Positions 63,513 through 64,000 of a DNA stretch of 64,000 nucleotides are shown piece after piece. The stretch comes from Shinisaurus crocodilurus. Taxonomy: Eukaryota > Chordata > Lepidosauria > Squamata > Shinisauridae. Position 1 is the first letter of the stretch. Each line of letters starts with the position of its first letter. Under the pieces are notes generated by a model. It was not told the DNA's origin. It made no database searches and was given only the letters and a program-made list of their open reading frames with translations. The stretch spans positions 164,133,742 through 164,197,741 of the forward strand of contig CM037877.1 of NCBI GenBank assembly GCA_021292165.1. Direction: 5' to 3'. The position numbers and the translations under genes are program-made.

Positions 63513-64000
63513 TGTTGCACGGCAAATAATGTGCACAAAATCCAATATTAATAATTCAAAATATAGCTATGGTTATTAGCCAACAGTGCTTATTTGCCTG
63601 TGACTTTTAAGCAGATCCCATGAAACAATTTCCCAATCTATTGTTGAAAAACTACAAACCATAACATCTATATGCAAGTGACAGTTATTTTTATTAACTA
63701 AGCAAAACCATTTACCCCCAAGAAACCTTCCTTTCTTTTGCTTGTATAACTTGTACATAAAGATTATGCAAGGAAGAGAACACAAATCCTTTCCCTAGAG
63801 GCTTCACATATTCCATCAACTGAAGTGACACATCTCATGAAAAATGCAAAATGAATATTGCATCAATTTATAGCATCTGGTGGTGGTTCTCTAACACTTA
63901 TCTAATAGGGGTTGCCAGTGATACATCATAAAATCAGCATAGTCTTTATGCTGTCACCTGCACAGTTTCCTCTAGTGTAGAACACTTCATCATGTCTGTT
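63513..64000. other. KYAT3 intron DNA to the window edge
   Basis: A/T-rich, no exon or repeat recognised. Confidence 0.5.

Overview
The window is vertebrate nuclear DNA, almost certainly from a squamate reptile (lizard or snake). The best host evidence is a spliced gene, KYAT3, on the + strand. The best lineage evidence is several copies of a tRNA-derived SINE of the Sauria SINE type, with a Bov-B-like 3' tail, together with CR1/L2 LINE fragments, a DIRS element and several DNA-transposon families. There is no prokaryotic gene organisation, and no intact single-exon host gene was found.

Host gene. KYAT3 (kynurenine aminotransferase 3, also called cysteine-S-conjugate beta-lyase 2) runs left to right. 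Seven coding exons can be read: a mitochondrial presequence exon (31326-31426), a short exon with an internal ATG (41034-41092), and five exons of the PLP-enzyme fold (51710-51854, 56669-56818, 57902-57988, 59210-59335, 59654-59774). All join in frame with GT..AG introns and give about 262 codons, roughly the first 58% of the protein. The exons carrying the PLP-binding lysine and the C-terminus lie beyond the right edge. A CpG-rich stretch near 22.95-23.5 kb with a good splice donor at 23193 is the likely promoter and non-coding first exon. A second CpG-rich stretch at 10.14-10.72 kb may be the promoter of an unidentified neighbour.

Repeat landscape, left to right. 0-2.1 kb: the 3' end of a broken gypsy-type LTR retrotransposon. 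2.1-13 kb: TA-flanked DNA-transposon relics, palindromic MITEs and LINE tails. 13.2-15.5 kb: two probable solo LTRs. 15.5-31 kb: CR1 and L2 LINE fragments, 5S-rRNA-derived SINEs, a non-autonomous Helitron (25628-26335), Sauria SINEs and a possible minus-strand solo LTR. 31.65-37.87 kb, in a KYAT3 intron: a TA-flanked transposon full of 120-130 bp repeats, split by a complete 4.96 kb Ty1/copia-type element with nearly identical 552 bp LTRs, a half-tRNA(iMet) primer site and only decayed pol traces. 37.94-38.32 kb: a small hAT element with a perfect 8 bp target duplication. 43.19-50.92 kb: a DIRS retrotransposon (gag, RT/RNase H, tyrosine recombinase, inverted termini, internal complementary region), itself interrupted by a GC-rich hAT-like element. 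52.55-55.03 kb: another hAT-type element with a perfect 8 bp duplication and secondary insertions. 55-64 kb: KYAT3 exons among Sauria SINEs, a tRNA-Ala-derived SINE, palindromes, microsatellites and a composite VNTR-bearing retroposon.

The only host function readable here is KYAT3, which converts kynurenine to kynurenic acid in mitochondria or cytosol. Everything else is transposon-derived or unassigned, and the introns of KYAT3 are where most large elements have landed. Family assignments of repeats come from hallmark motifs and termini read by eye; no database search was run.
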